DNA of 64,000 nucleotides from Aphrophora alni (Eukaryota > Arthropoda > Insecta > Hemiptera > Aphrophoridae). Below are positions 1-12,191 of this stretch, one piece after another. A program made the position numbers and the translations under genes. The stretch lies in NCBI GenBank assembly GCA_963513935.1, contig OY740768.1, positions 67,258,231 through 67,322,230 on the forward strand, read 5' to 3'. How positions within the stretch are numbered: position 1 is the stretch's first letter; each line of letters starts with the position of its first letter. The notes below the pieces were generated by a model. The model searched no databases, had not been told where the DNA came from, and was given only the letters and a program-made list of their open reading frames with translations.

Positions 1-3000
1 TTAAATTATTGCTATCAAGAATAGTTTTAGTGTTTTTACCAATTATTCATTAACATAATTTTCTTTTCCTTAATATGATATACTATTTTGAGTTATTTTA
101 ACAACTCTCCAAATTTGAACGAAATCAACCAATTTTGTGAAATTAGGCCTACGTCTTTATAAGAGCTGCGTAACCGATTTTTATTTTGTTAAACTTAAAA
201 ATCGGCATTTTAAAGAAAAAAGACTACAATAACAGTTTGTTTTAGTCCTTATCAATATTTGAAAAAAATGTCTATGCCTATGTTGAGAAAAATCATAGTT
301 TTGTGTTATTGTAGGTAGGGTACACCAAAATTTAAGTTAGCGAAAAACTTAAACAATTGTTTTGAGACTTGACTAAATTTGATAAAAACGGGCGTTTGAT
401 TTGAACAAATCAACTGTGCAGACGCAATACAAACAATCTTTTTACAAAATGATTACTTTTTGGGTTTGAAGGAACCAACAAACTGATGTTTCCGATAAAC
501 ATTCACCATCGATTTTTTTTATTTGACCTTTGACATTACTTTCTCGATAATATTTAGACGTGAGAAAGTAATGAATGTGAACTGTATCGGCAATAAAACT
601 CTCCTTTAACACATTATTGTTAGCAGTAAGATTTTAGTGGTAAATGTATGAAACTTTATTATTGATCCAATTTTGTATCTATTGACGGTGAGCTGGACAA
701 ATGTTCTGTATTTGACAGTGTATTAAGTTGTCTTTCACTTATAAAATTACATTTTGCTTTATTTTGTCGCCCTGCGGCGCTGAGGTTGGATTTTGCTTTT
801 AAGACTAGTCATTAATTTTGACAATAAAAAGCTGTAGTAGGAATCGTTGACCTTAAACATCCTTCAACTGACAAAATTTATCGTAAAGACTTTATTTAAT
901 TCATACTCTTTATTGTGGAAAAAGAAGGTACAAAAAGTATGTGATAAATGTTGAGTTGGAAAAACTATGCCTTACTGTCACAAGTACGTTACTCGTGTTG
1001 CTCACGGGGGGAGGGGGGCTTTTACACCCCTCTTCTGCGCTTGGTTTTTTTTATTTACTTTTGTTGATTGGAAGAAAATCAATTGGAAGAAAATTGCGGA
1101 TAATTTTGTTTTTGATTTTGAGATTTGAAATCCTAAGGAAACATTTTTACTTCTGTCTACAATGTAATCATTCAACCCCATGTTTAGAAGTTGTTGAGAT
1201 TTTATATTTTTTCCTATAGATTCCTATGTAGGTTTAATGTTTATTTAGTGTGAACTCGGTCAGCTGCTTTTTTCTCACTTTAACTACCCACGTTTTGTTT
1301 AAAGGCTTACGTACAGATTTTTATTTCTCTCTCCATTTCTTATCTTTACATTTTATTTATTGCACAAACAGTTTTATTTTTACCTCGGGGTTTATTATTG
1401 TTTTATTGATAACTTTCTATTAGGGAATAATAAATTGTCTTAGTTTATTTTTAGATCAAGACTTTGTAAATTGTAAAATTATAGTAAAATAAAACAATTC
1501 ATTCATTTAAAAAAATGGAGTTCCTAATGGACAGTTAGTTTTTTCTCTGAGGACATGGTGATTTTTAACATATTTAATGGTATTGTTTTGAGTGAAAATA
1601 CAAATATATGATATTTAATTATAAAGTGCATAATATAACATATGACCAATAACCTTTAACATTTGTAAATAAATCTGGATAATCTGCCAAATTATAAATA
1701 AATGATATATAAATATATAATGCTCTTGTCCATTTCAGACTGCTTTATGACCTTAAGTTATAGGGAGATAGATATTTAAATTCTGTTAACCAATTTGAGA
1801 TATATATATATATATATACTCGTATATTATTACTTCTTAAAATATATAGTAAGATGTGGAATTTTATAAATCTATAACAGAATTATCTTTTCCTCTTTGT
1901 AGGAAAGTAAATATTTCATCTGTTAGATAATTGTAGGTTCATGGGATTTTAAAATGGTTGTTTTCTACCAAAATCATAAATATAAACGAAGATATTTTCA
2001 ATGTGAGAAAAGAAGAAATTCTCGTTTTACCAGAAGCAAATTTGGCATAAAGATCCTTACATTTTAATATATGTTACCTGTAATATAAAAATGTGATACC
2101 TCTGGAATGTTTTAAAATCATTGGCTATTTCTAAATGAAAATATAGAAAATATCTTTTGCATATATTAATTTTGAGCAGGGTTTTATGTAAAATTATAAA
2201 TTTGAATACTTTGTGGTTCTGGAATTTATGAATAATGATGGGGTTTTAGATGTTTAAAAAAATTTTTTGTAACTAATTATGTAGAAAGTTAATGGTTAGT
2301 TAGATTCTTGCTAACATCTCATATTTATTATATAAAATTTATTAATTAGATGAAAACCCAAATCTGCTTGGTCGAAGAGGCGCTTAATTTTCTACAAGTC
2401 AGTTGAATCTAAATTTTGTAGACTCTTGCATTTGTTTAGGAATAAGTTTATGCATTTTTTGTATTGGTAAAAAAGAAATAAAATAAAAAATACTTTATAT
2501 CGTGGGAATGAGGTATTTTGTGACTAGCTTCGCTCGAGACTGCCTTTATTCGCGTGGACTATGACAAGTTAAATTAATTGCAGACCTTAAAAAATCAAAA
2601 ATCAATAATCTCGTAGTTATTGTGAGGCCCCAGTTTTGGCTTTTTCACCATTTTGATGTTTTACTGGAGATGATTTTTGAGGTTCAGTTCTCATTGAACT
2701 ATATATAACATTTTCAAATAATTTCAACATGTAAATTGTGTGTGCATAAATAAAAGTGAATTGTAGTTTCTGTTTTTTGGGGTGTTTAAAAAAAAAATCG
2801 TAATGAGTTAGAAGGAAATACAATTTTGATTTGATGAATATCATTACACCTGTAGGACGTAGTAATTAGTCGACCATAACATTTTAAAATCATTAAGTCC
2901 AAATTTTCAATATTTTCTACCTTTCTTGAGTTATTAAAAAAGATATTAAGTTTCAGATATTAAAAAAGATAATGTTTATCTATTTATCGAACAAAATTTT

Positions 3001-3249
3001 ACATTAATGATTATTTTTTGGGCACAGTTAGGTAACGTTTTGAAGAACAAATACTATGTTATGTTATATATATTGTCATGAATCACATGCTATGGAGCAT
3101 CGAATAAGTAAGTATAATGAGAAGGGGGATGTGGTTTAAACGATAGCAAGCAATAAAATAATCTTTTATTGAATTTAATAACTTTTTAATTTAATAACTT
3201 CAAAAAAATTCTTTTTACGATAAAACATGTTTCTTAACAAAAAAATCAT
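1..3249. other. AT-rich noncoding stretch
   Basis: No gene seen. The stretch holds a short TA run (1801-1818), a G-run/C-run patch near 1005-1035 that could fold back, and a TAGGCCTA octamer at 144-151. A small GC-richer patch at about 2515-2570 reads like the 'GCTTCGCTCG...CGCGTGG' tails of dispersed arthropod repeats; that resemblance is weak and from memory. Confidence 0.6.
1801..1818. repeat. (TA)9 microsatellite
   Basis: Uninterrupted TA dinucleotides, directly visible. Confidence 0.8.
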
Positions 3250-3493
3250 TCATATCGATGTGGGTTTACTAGGAGACTTTAGAATAGCAGCACATACAAT
3301 TTCGGCCTCTTCTAAGTTAGGTGGTTGTCGACGATACCTTTTCTGTACACTACCTCCACTTTGCAATGGGCATGACTGAGGGAGGTTCAATCTTAGGAAA
3401 GGTAGCTTGAAATATCCTGTGTACTTCTTTGTCATTATTAAAAGCAATAGACCAAACACAGCACGAAACCTTCTGCTCTATCGTAAACAACAT
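3250..3493 (-). pseudogene. Tc1/mariner-type transposase N-terminus, frameshifted
   Basis: Read on the minus strand, an ATG at 3493-3491 opens a 47-codon frame starting MLFTIEQKV and containing HRIFQATFPKIEPPS. This resembles the N-terminal helix-turn-helix (DUF4817-like) of insect Tc1/mariner-type transposases. The frame stops at TAG 3352-3350 just after AKWR. Homology continues in the next frame as SGGSVQKRYRRQPP ... EEAEIVCAAILKSPSKPTS to TGA at 3250, the expected linker and second HTH (family pattern: ETGSV, then RPGRP-like, then a run ending in SP...ST). One small indel therefore broke the gene at about 3350-3358. The DDE catalytic part is absent, so it cannot encode an active enzyme. 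The family assignment is from motif memory. Confidence 0.6.
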
Positions 3494-3849
3494 GGCAAAA
3501 AGCTAGAACAACCTAGGTTATGTTTGTTGCCTAAGAGAACACAATAAAAATTGTCAATGCAATGATCTGAAATAAAAGAAACAGCTGTTCGTTTTAAAAT
3601 AACCAGCTGTTTAAACATTTGGAGCTTTTATGTTATCTTGTTCTCCGGCGGCAGGCGCTGTCGTTTAAACTGCATTTCTATCAACAGCTGCCATTTTATG
3701 TCTATTGCAGATATCAGCATAAAAATTTGTTTGTACACTTTTGGATATGTTTCCAACATGTATGAAAGAAATCTTACAATTTGGCAGACGCATGTGTACT
3801 TGGTGGTTGTTTAAAAATGTAAATACCTTTGTGGGACACACTGTATATA
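3494..3849 (-). mobile_element. 5' end of the mariner-type element with terminal sequence
   Basis: Upstream of the transposase start (minus strand), sequence of the element runs to about 3847, where the minus strand reads TATACAGTGTGTCCCACAAA. Many insect elements of this transposase family begin with an ACAGGGTGTCCCA-like terminus after a TA target, so this is probably the outer end. No matching inverted end is visible left of 3250, so the element looks truncated. The 5' region also holds an imperfect palindrome at about 3577-3615 (AACAGCTGTT ... AACCAGCTGTTT). Confidence 0.45.
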
Positions 3850-4288
3850 AGTTAGTTGTAGCTACTGACAAAATTTATCCATAAATATAGAATAAATTAG
3901 CGGATTTTAGTCTTGGTATGGATGATTGGGATATTTTAAAAAGAAGACTTGTGCAATGGTTTTGTCAAAACATTATAAAAGACACAGTAAAAAAAGCTAT
4001 TAGTTAAATTTGTTAAAACAGACATTAAATATTAATACATTTTAAAATTAGTAATACAGTAGTTATATGTTTTTTAAAACAACCCGATAGTAAAGGCTAT
4101 GATAATAATGTGTTGATTTTTTCTTCATTTATTAGAGTCTATTATAAAATACATGTATTATTTTAATAATTTTGTTGTTAGGTTTATACAATTAGGGTAT
4201 ATTTAATATAACTTTACTCATTCAATGCTTTTTAACAAATATTTGAAAAAACCAATGCCCCATTTGAAAATTGTCGTCAAGAAAATTA

Positions 4289-4343
<55 letters not shown>

Positions 4344-6844
4344 TACTGGGAAACCCCCAGCCATGGTTTCTCATCTATCCAATCGTCCTATAACTAAAGC
4401 CCTCTCCTGTTAGCAATACAACTAGCTGTTTATCTTTCCAACTTCGGTCTTCACCTTACTTCATCGGCTCCTCAGAAGTCTTACTTCATCGTTCGGTATT
4501 GAGTCTACTTACCTCACCATTTGTCAGTCAAAAGAAAATTGAACACTCTTTCTGATATCTATTGTTTCTGATAGTATTGTTTTTTGTGACCTTGGTAATC
4601 ATCGTTCTAATTATTTGGTATGTTAAAGAAAATATTTTGCACCGTTAAATATAAGTTTCAAGGTACCCATTACATTACGAAACTGGCCCATGAGCCGTCT
4701 GCAATCTTGCTTTTCCTATGGCAATGTATAGGTGTACATTTTTTTCATAAACATCTCAATTATCCATTGAAGCAAACACAAATTTTTAGTTATAAATATT
4801 TTTTTAATGATTTTTGTTTGTAAATAGATGTAAGTGAAAACACTTCTATAACCTGAAGTAATTGAACATAGTTAATCGTTGTAATGAATTTTTTGATTTC
4901 TACAAATTATAAATTGTAATATTTTTCCAAATTAGCCGCTGTATACTTGTGTCTGAAATCAAAAGGTGTCCAGTAGTAAACGTGTTTGCAAGGGATGGTC
5001 TAGCCACTGTAACATGGAGCTCCACACAATCCTTATGTTAGTTGGCACACGTAAATAAAAATGTTATTTCTGATTATAATTAAGAAGTTTAAAAGTTATT
5101 GTCGCCAATTTTGAAATTTTAAGATTTTAAATATTTCATACTATAAATTGAATAACGGTTACGCCGTCAATTCATACAAAAATAATTGTATTAGATTGAT
5201 ATCTATTGTCAATAATAATAGAATTATTTTCTTAAAATTTAATTTTACTTAAATAAACCTTACTTTACGGTAGTATTGCAACTTTACACTTAGTAGCCTA
5301 CCATCTAAATTATTCAACTGTTTACTGACAAAAACTTCTTTAAACATGAATATTGTAAATTGTTGAAAAAATCTCACTGAAGATGATAAAAGTAATTTTA
5401 GGAAATTACTTTTTTTTACGATAAATAAGCAGTAATAATTCATTAAAAAAAAAAAATCAAAGTTTTAATATATTATGAGCTTGTTTCCATTCTATATTAG
5501 TTTTTCTCTCTATTATTTAAGTTTGTTAAGCCGAAAAAGTATAGTTGACAATAAAAAACATGCGTGCAAATTTTATATTTAGATGAAAACAGCTTTATAT
5601 TTTCCTTCTTGACCTAATCAAGTGAGTTGTCAAGTTTTAAGATGAATTCTGTTTTGAAAAACTCAGAGCCCTAAAAAGTGTTTGGGATGATATTTTATCT
5701 GTTTGTCGTCTATGCAATGCTTTAAAACGCAAACGTGCTTAGTTAAGTTTGGTACCTTTCTTGTGCATATTTGGCGTATCTCGAAGTTTGTTATTCTTTT
5801 TGTTTCATAAGACAAAAACTCGAAAATTCTGATTGGTTTTAACTGTCAAAATGTTGCTAATATGTGAGGTCTAACAAACGTATTGGTCACCATTTCCCCT
5901 AAAATGCCTGCAGGTAGTTATTGGTGTACAAATACATAAATATGTTTTTAATGACCTAATTTCTAAAAATCGTGTCAATCAATTTCTTCAAAACTTTGAA
6001 GATTAATGATCCAAACTAGTTTGCCAGAACGCAAAATGTACTGTTCATGAATAATTGACAATAATTAAACCAAAATGAATCTCGACTATAGTTGAATCAA
6101 TCAATTACGATTTACGCTAATGACGATTTTGTCTCACATTCTTAGGTTCTATTTTAAATTAGTTTAAAAATAAATTCACAAAAAGGTTAATAGAGACAAT
6201 TATATGAACTAATATCCTGTAAGAAATACATAAAAAGAATAAAGAAAATTACTTGTTTTCCTTTATCACGTATAAGTACGCTAGTATAAAGCCATTTTGT
6301 GGTGGGATTACGATGAATTATTTTTTGTTTAATATTTCATGTTGTAGATGCATGTGGTGGAGAGTGCAATTTATTTTATATTTATTTTCCTCCATATTTT
6401 TTCTTAGAGATTGTCATTTATATTATTTTAGTTTTCCCTTCCTGTAATTCCCCCCCCCATATTTTTCTCTTATTATATACACTAAATTTTAATTTTTTTT
6501 TATTGTAATTATCGCTATGCATAAATCTCGGAACATCTCTATTCTTTTTTATTGTTGTTAAAGTTGTAAATATTTAAAAATTCAAAACAATAATATGTTT
6601 GCTCAATAATTACTGTTAATCACAGTCGATAATTTCTTTACTGAGAAATTAAGATCATTGTACTTATTGCAATAAATTGTGTATCTATATTTATTGTTAA
6701 AACTTTTATTTAACAACGCCATATTTTATGTATGAAACATAGACTCAGCTCATGTCTTGTCTTAATGTCACTTATAAACAAGACCGAGATAGATTGTAAC
6801 CGAGATTTTGTTTTATAAAATCAACCCATGTCGGGGTGAATTAG
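3850..6844. other. AT-rich noncoding stretch
   Basis: No gene seen. It contains the long TA microsatellite at 4293-4342, with a pyrimidine-rich patch behind it (4350-4520), and scattered poly-A and poly-T runs. Open frames here have neither coding composition nor family motifs. Confidence 0.6.
4293..4342. repeat. (TA)25 microsatellite
   Basis: Fifty bases of uninterrupted TA. The open frame crossing it only encodes an Ile-Tyr run and is not a gene. Confidence 0.95.
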
Positions 6845-7036
6845 GAATTCATCTCACACACTAAGAAAAATAAAGCCTGGTCCAGATCGGGGATTGCTTG
6901 AATGTTTACTTACAAATCAAGTTTCAAGGGAAACAAATGTGTTCAAATTATGCAAGAGACTGGTAGCATCCCTTTCTGAAATGGATGATAAAACTGGGCT
7001 CTCTTTTGAGCGCATACATACACATGCTGGAGTTAT
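6845..7036 (+). CDS. candidate internal coding exon, unknown protein
   Basis: A 192-bp segment stands out as coding-like. After an AG acceptor (GTGAATTAG at 6836-6844) one frame runs open for 63 codons with balanced amino-acid use: SHTLRKIKPGPDRGLLECL, later NVFKLCKRLVASLSEMDD, ending FERIHTHAGV. It is followed directly by a consensus donor, GTTAT|GTGAGT, with GT at 7037. The length is a multiple of three, with phase-1 entry after a single G and 2-nt exit. The acceptor has a poor polypyrimidine tract, which weakens the case. No family was recognised. It could be a host exon of a gene outside the split gene described below, or a relic of a transposon protein. Confidence 0.4.
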
Positions 7037-8401
7037 GTGAGTTTTAATTCGCTACTTGTTTTGTTTAACCTTACTGAGTTTAGTATAATTAGTATTTTGC
7101 ATAATACAATAACATGTTGATTAATGAAGGATTTCTCTGAATAAGATTTATTTACCAAATGTATTGGTCGACCTGTATAAATTAATAGATTTATATAATA
7201 ATAACCCTACATGCTAAATTGTGCCTGTATTTATCTAAATAAGTTTAGATTTAAAACATATTAAACATGATTTTTAATGTAGTCTACTGAATAAACCGTT
7301 ATATAAAACAATTCAAAGATTTGTGTTTATTGTAATATCTAACGTCTAATGATTTATTAACGCTGGGCAGATGATTCATTATGCCATGCAATATTTCAGC
7401 AATGAGTTAAAGAATCAAGTTAATGAAAATAGTTCCAGTATAATATGTCCTAAATTATTTCATATTTCGTTTGTTTGAAGTTTTCTAGAAAATTGTATTG
7501 TGTCCCTTTTGAAGTAGATTTGTTTTACGCATTTATATGTAACCTTTTACCAGTAAACAAAAATTTAGACTTTACGTTTATATTTTCAAAAAGTGTAAGT
7601 CGTTTAAAATTTGCAATAACAAATATCTCGAAAACTCTTGGTATTACACAAAATTACCGAGCCTTACTCTTTTAATGAAAAATACGATAATGCCTTCATT
7701 TTTAATATCCCTTAGGTCAAAGGGTAACAGAATTATCGATTAAGTAATAAACAAATAATTTCTTGCTAATTGACTACAACACCTAGATGCTTCTTTCTTC
7801 TTATTATTGGATTAATACTTGGTAAAACATATTAATAAAATAAGGAAAAAGAATAAGTGAAGTTCTGGTTAGTTACAAAAAAATTCAATTGGAAAAATGA
7901 TGATAAATTTGTAATCTAAGTTTTAATTATTTTTTTTCTGACAATGGTTTTTGTATACTGATAAAAGGTTATATACAACATGCGTAAACCAAATTTGGAC
8001 TCAATACCTCATCATTTCCGAAGCGATAAATTTCTCTAGAAAAAACACAAAGCAACCGACAGACGAGAAGATGAAGGACTATATAAAGGTTTTATAGGTG
8101 CTCTTTTATTTACTTTGATACCCTAAACCCTTTTTTGGAATTTTCACTTCCATATTGTATATATTGTACTTCATTCATATTATATAAATATAACTTCGTT
8201 ACATTTTTTTCATTTATCTAGATAGAAAGAACATAGTATATTTTTTTTAAAATTATAATTGCCTTTATCACTACATGAGTTTCGCACATTCACTAGTGTC
8301 GCACAGTTTAAAGTTTACCACAACAACTTTGTGATGCCACCAGTACGCTGGACACGCGTGTGTGTCTCAATGAAATATAATTAAACTTTACCCCTTTTAG
8401 A
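7037..8401. other. AT-rich noncoding stretch
   Basis: No gene seen. The last 130 bases (8270-8400) are more mixed in composition and lead into the 44-bp repeat array. They include a short GACACGCGTGTGTGTC hairpin near 8350 and TTAA at 8381-8384 followed by a CCCCTTTT stretch. Confidence 0.6.
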
Positions 8402-8557
8402 GCCAACGTCCGTAAATACGGACGCCGAAAGTAGTGTTGAAAGATGCCAACGTCCGTTTATACGGATGTGGCCGGTACTATTGAAGAATGCCAACGTCCG
8501 TATATCCGGACGTGGCCGGTACTATTGAAGAACGCCAACGTCCGTATATACGGACGT
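8402..8557. repeat. 44-bp tandem repeat of palindromic units (3.5 copies)
   Basis: Units begin at 8402, 8446, 8490 and 8534, exactly 44 bp apart; the last is 24 bp. Each starts GCCAACGTCCG and continues through a palindrome. In unit 4 the 20-bp core ACGTCCGTATATACGGACGT is a perfect palindrome; the others have 1-2 changes. Units 2 and 3 share the spacer GGCCGGTACTATTGAAGAA, while unit 1 is more diverged. The array is CpG-rich in an AT-rich background. Upstream lies TTAAACTTTACCCCTTTTAG, which resembles TTAA plus the CCCTTT-type termini of some piggyBac-like elements. A subterminal transposase-binding array is one explanation; a small satellite or a clustered binding site is another. Confidence 0.9.
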
Positions 8558-10197
8558 CGCGAAAATAATTTTTTTAAAATTATAAATTAAGTAAATTCTA
8601 TCTTTTAAAGTTAATTACGCAAGTAAAATATTATTTTAGAGTTAACAAGGCAAAAGTTTCACTTTAATTTATGGAGACACAAAATTAACGAACACCAATT
8701 TTCCCGAGATTTTGTGCATGATTGTGGTGTTGTTAATCAGAGGTGCCCAAAGAGGGAGATGACGTAATGATCGTCCTCACGTTTGAAGGAGAGGGGGGAA
8801 AAAACTTACGAAAAGAGAGATGAAGTAAAATCGATTTTAATTATTTTTTTCTTCGCTTTTTTTATATTCTTCACCTTTACACATCTCGTTAAAAAAAAGA
8901 AGTTTTTAAAAATATATTTTTTGCTTACATATTCAAATAGTACAAATAATACAAATTGGGTTTTTGTTTTATATTAAGTAAATATAAATTGTTTTCCAAT
9001 ATTTTATTATAATTTTTTTATGAGATCTAAAAATTTTAATATGACATGAAAAGAACTTAAAAAATTTGTGTACATTTCTCATTGTTTTGAAACTTAATAA
9101 AGAATCTGAACACAATTATAATTTATATTTTCCTCAAAGCTGACTATGTCAATACTTATAATCACGTTTAATGGTGTCTATTATAATATCGAAGCGTTAC
9201 TTCTTTGATGAGGAGATTTATTATTAAAGTTTACTATTAGGGGGAATGGGGGCGGAGAAGGATTTCGTTGTCATTAAAAGAAAACAACAAAATCTGCAGT
9301 GGAAACGATAGATTTGTATGGAATTATAAACTGTAACTCGAATTAATTAACCTACAAACATAATACATAGTTACATTTTACCGAATGAATTGATAAATCT
9401 AATCAGAGTTCTTTATACTTATTCCGTAGTAAACGATGTCATAATTAAATTTAAGGCAATGACAAGAGTAAGTTTGCAGTAATGACGTATAATGAATGTA
9501 AAGAAAGACCACGCACTCGTTTCTTATTAATTGAATTCTTGCTTTGTTTTACTGTCTACGTGCTTCGAACAGACCCCTTGTTAGTTAACACACCGTTCCT
9601 TTAATCTGCTTTTCTTTAAATACTTCACCTTCACAAAAAGTTCTTCAGATTACAAAACTTTTAGCCACGTCTTAATTTCTCTACGGCTTTGTTTTTATTA
9701 TCACATCAGTAATGACGTACGATATTCGAGTTTAAAAGTTTAAACTTAATAAGTTTATTATTGGGGTAAGCAAATGTAATGTCCTAAATGCCTTTGTAAT
9801 ATTGTTATTATGGGGATATATAACAAGTGTTCTTATTATTTTTATATTTCAAGAGAAGGTTTCGCAAAATATGATTTGAGCCGTAGACTTGGGGATTTTA
9901 AATTATATACTTCTAAAGTTACTGTATTTTATTGTGAGAATTTGCGGGAGAAAGTTTTTTCAATAGTTCTGCCATCGTGATGATCGGTCAAAAGATACAG
10001 CGTTTATTTATTTTGATCTCATTCCTCTGCAAAGGGAGCTCCGCTCCAACAATTTAAAATGATGACAGACGCTGACTTGCATCCAGAATGTCCAATTTAA
10101 GAACTTGTTAACCTGTGTAACATGCAGTTTATTCAATAGTTGTCCTTAGCTAATGAGGGTTGTAATATTATGTTAGAAACCATTAAGAGACTCTGAG

Positions 10198-10221
10198 AAA
10201 AAAAAAAAAAAAAAAAAAAAA
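10198..10221 (+). repeat. poly-A tract (24)
   Basis: Twenty-four A residues after ACTCTGAG. It could be the tail of a small retroposed sequence, but no recognisable body was found upstream. Confidence 0.8.
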
Positions 10222-11107
10222 TCACCAAACGCAGATATTATGTATAAGGGCCATAAATGGTTTTCTTTTATTAGCAATTCCTTTTTGCTGTCAGATTTGA
10301 TATTTCTGCAAACAATATTGTTTCTGTTTCTGAACGAAGTTTACTAGTCCCGCTCTACATTGTTGGTTATCTACATATTGCCGAAGCAGGACCCCCCCAG
10401 CCTTGTTGTTTTTTACAATATTATAATATTAGATTTAGGCCTACTAATAGTCTTCAAAGAGAGTTGTCATTTGATTTGTTTACGTGTAACACTTTACTGA
10501 GGACGTAGAAACCTGATCTGAACCTATTAAATTTAATTGTCTTCCTAGACACCAAAATATGAAATATTTTGTGTTGATAGTAATGTTTCAAAGATAGTTT
10601 CTACTCAATTATAAAAAAGGAATGTATAGTGTAATTTATAACTAACTGAGCGTTTAATCTAGGATTATGAAAAACTCTGCGAACGCCAATATTTCTACCT
10701 TTGGTATACCTTTAATATCCGCATTATTACTTTATTTCAGTAACTTTTGATATCTCAATTGTAAACAGTTAAGGAAGAATGATAAATTTGTATGTTTCTT
10801 TTTATTTTGTATTTGATAGACGTAAATGTAGTCAAAAATCAGTTTTTGTTCACGAAAAACTCTGTATTTACAATAAATATTTGTTACGTTGTAACAGTGT
10901 GATTCCGTGAGTATGTTTTATTTAAACGGTTAGTCCTTTGTTAATGTCACTTTGTATATTTATAGAAATATTTTTAAAACTAACTGTGCGTTATAAAAAA
11001 CAGCAAGAGTGTTTTTTTTTAAATATTTTTAGCCTTATTTATTAAATTGAAAATACGAATCTTAAAATATAGGTCTTTAAAAAATCAGCATTTTAAATAA
11101 CACCCCT

Positions 11108-11121
11108 CCCCCCCCCCCCCC
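11108..11121. repeat. poly-C tract (14)
   Basis: A C-homopolymer directly visible, giving a Gly run on the minus strand. It is likely variable in length. Confidence 0.85.
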
Positions 11122-11522
11122 AAGTAACTCAAAATCTCTAGACATCTTTTTGAATGTTGAGAAATTTATCTTTAATTTTCTTGCGTATGCAATTTCTATG
11201 ATAAACATGCATGAAATTACGTAAACGTTCCTGAAATTTTTAAAGATTTTGTACCTCAAAATATAGGTGAATTTTAAACCTAATTATCAATTTTTTCAAA
11301 AATTCCTTAATAAATGTATAATATCAATCGAAAGTTCAGAAAATTTACTTCATACCTTTACCGAACTCGCTGCCTAATAAAACTGCATTTGTGAACTTAA
11401 CAGCCTGTATCTCGTTGATTCAATATTTCCTCCTAATAACTTGAAGTGTTATTTATAATGTAACATGTGTATTTTTGTTGTTGTTATTTCCACATAAAGC
11501 AAGAACTCAAAATAATAGTATT

Positions 11523-11622
11523 TTCATCACTAGGACCAAAAGAAGCTTTTCGATACAAGCTCAAGTTTAATCCTCGGAAAATAAGCGAGGATCGAAAAGC
11601 TTCTTTTGGTCCTAGTGATGAA
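11523..11622 (+). mobile_element. 100-bp hairpin repeat, copy 1 (MITE-like)
   Basis: Arms 11523-11554 and 11591-11622 are perfect 32-bp inverted repeats beginning TTCATCACTAGGACC. The 36-bp loop starts ACAAGCTCAAGTTTAA and ends GGAAAATAAGCGAGG, with its own small CCTCG/CGAGG stem. A diverged copy in opposite orientation lies at 41823-41920 with the same loop order. Homology extends beyond the hairpin to about 11700 (shared block ATGTTATAACCTATTTACC at about 11679), so the hairpin sits inside a larger repeat. An open frame spanning it is produced by the arms and is not a gene. Confidence 0.85.
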
Positions 11623-11830
11623 CTAAATTATTCGTTATGCTGCAATCAATATATGACAACAATTAGACAAAAACTAAAATGTTATAACCTATTTACCTTC
11701 ATAAGTTTGCACAAGTTACACAAGTTTGCAGCTATTACAGCTGTTTAGTTTGTGTTAGTGGTACACATAACTATGACGATTGCCAGATCGAATACTTCGG
11801 GCTATTGATTGCCAGATCGATATTTCGAAT
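11623..11830 (+). repeat. flank of hairpin repeat with short internal duplications
   Basis: The block at 11679-11700 matches the flank of copy 2 at about 41738-41763 in inverted orientation. Further on, GATTGCCAGATCGA occurs twice, near 11779 and 11807, separated by a CTTCGGGCT-type spacer, and small palindromes (GCAGCTATTACAGCTG) precede it. This suggests a structured repeat of roughly 230-370 bp rather than a bare MITE. Confidence 0.5.
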
Positions 11831-12138
11831 TTTTCGCAACGTAAGATAAATTTTATGGAAATATCGTTTCTCTGTAACACGTTATTGAAGCATTATGACG
11901 TAAAATCAATTAAATGATATGACACAGGTATTTTTGATATTTATGATACGACGTATTTGTTTTTGAGTTATTATTAATTAAAGCCCGTAAAAATCGTGCA
12001 CGCCAATGGAGATAATTTCAGTGCCCACTTTAAAAGGATATAACTTGGTCGATATCAATCGGATCGTAACGTGTAAAAAACCAAAATATAGGGAGTTTTA
12101 TTGGCTTTAAAAGTTGTTTATAACTATTTTCACCCCTC

Positions 12139-12191
<53 letters not shown>

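Larger units (their letters stand above)
8558..11522. other. AT-rich noncoding stretch
   Basis: No gene seen. It holds a poly-A tract at 10198-10221, a poly-C tract at 11108-11121, and a TAGGCCTA octamer at 10436-10443. Confidence 0.6.

Noticed and set aside
3665..3871. 68-codon minus-strand frame upstream of the transposase
   Set aside because: Lies in the terminal and 5' untranslated part of the element; no motif.
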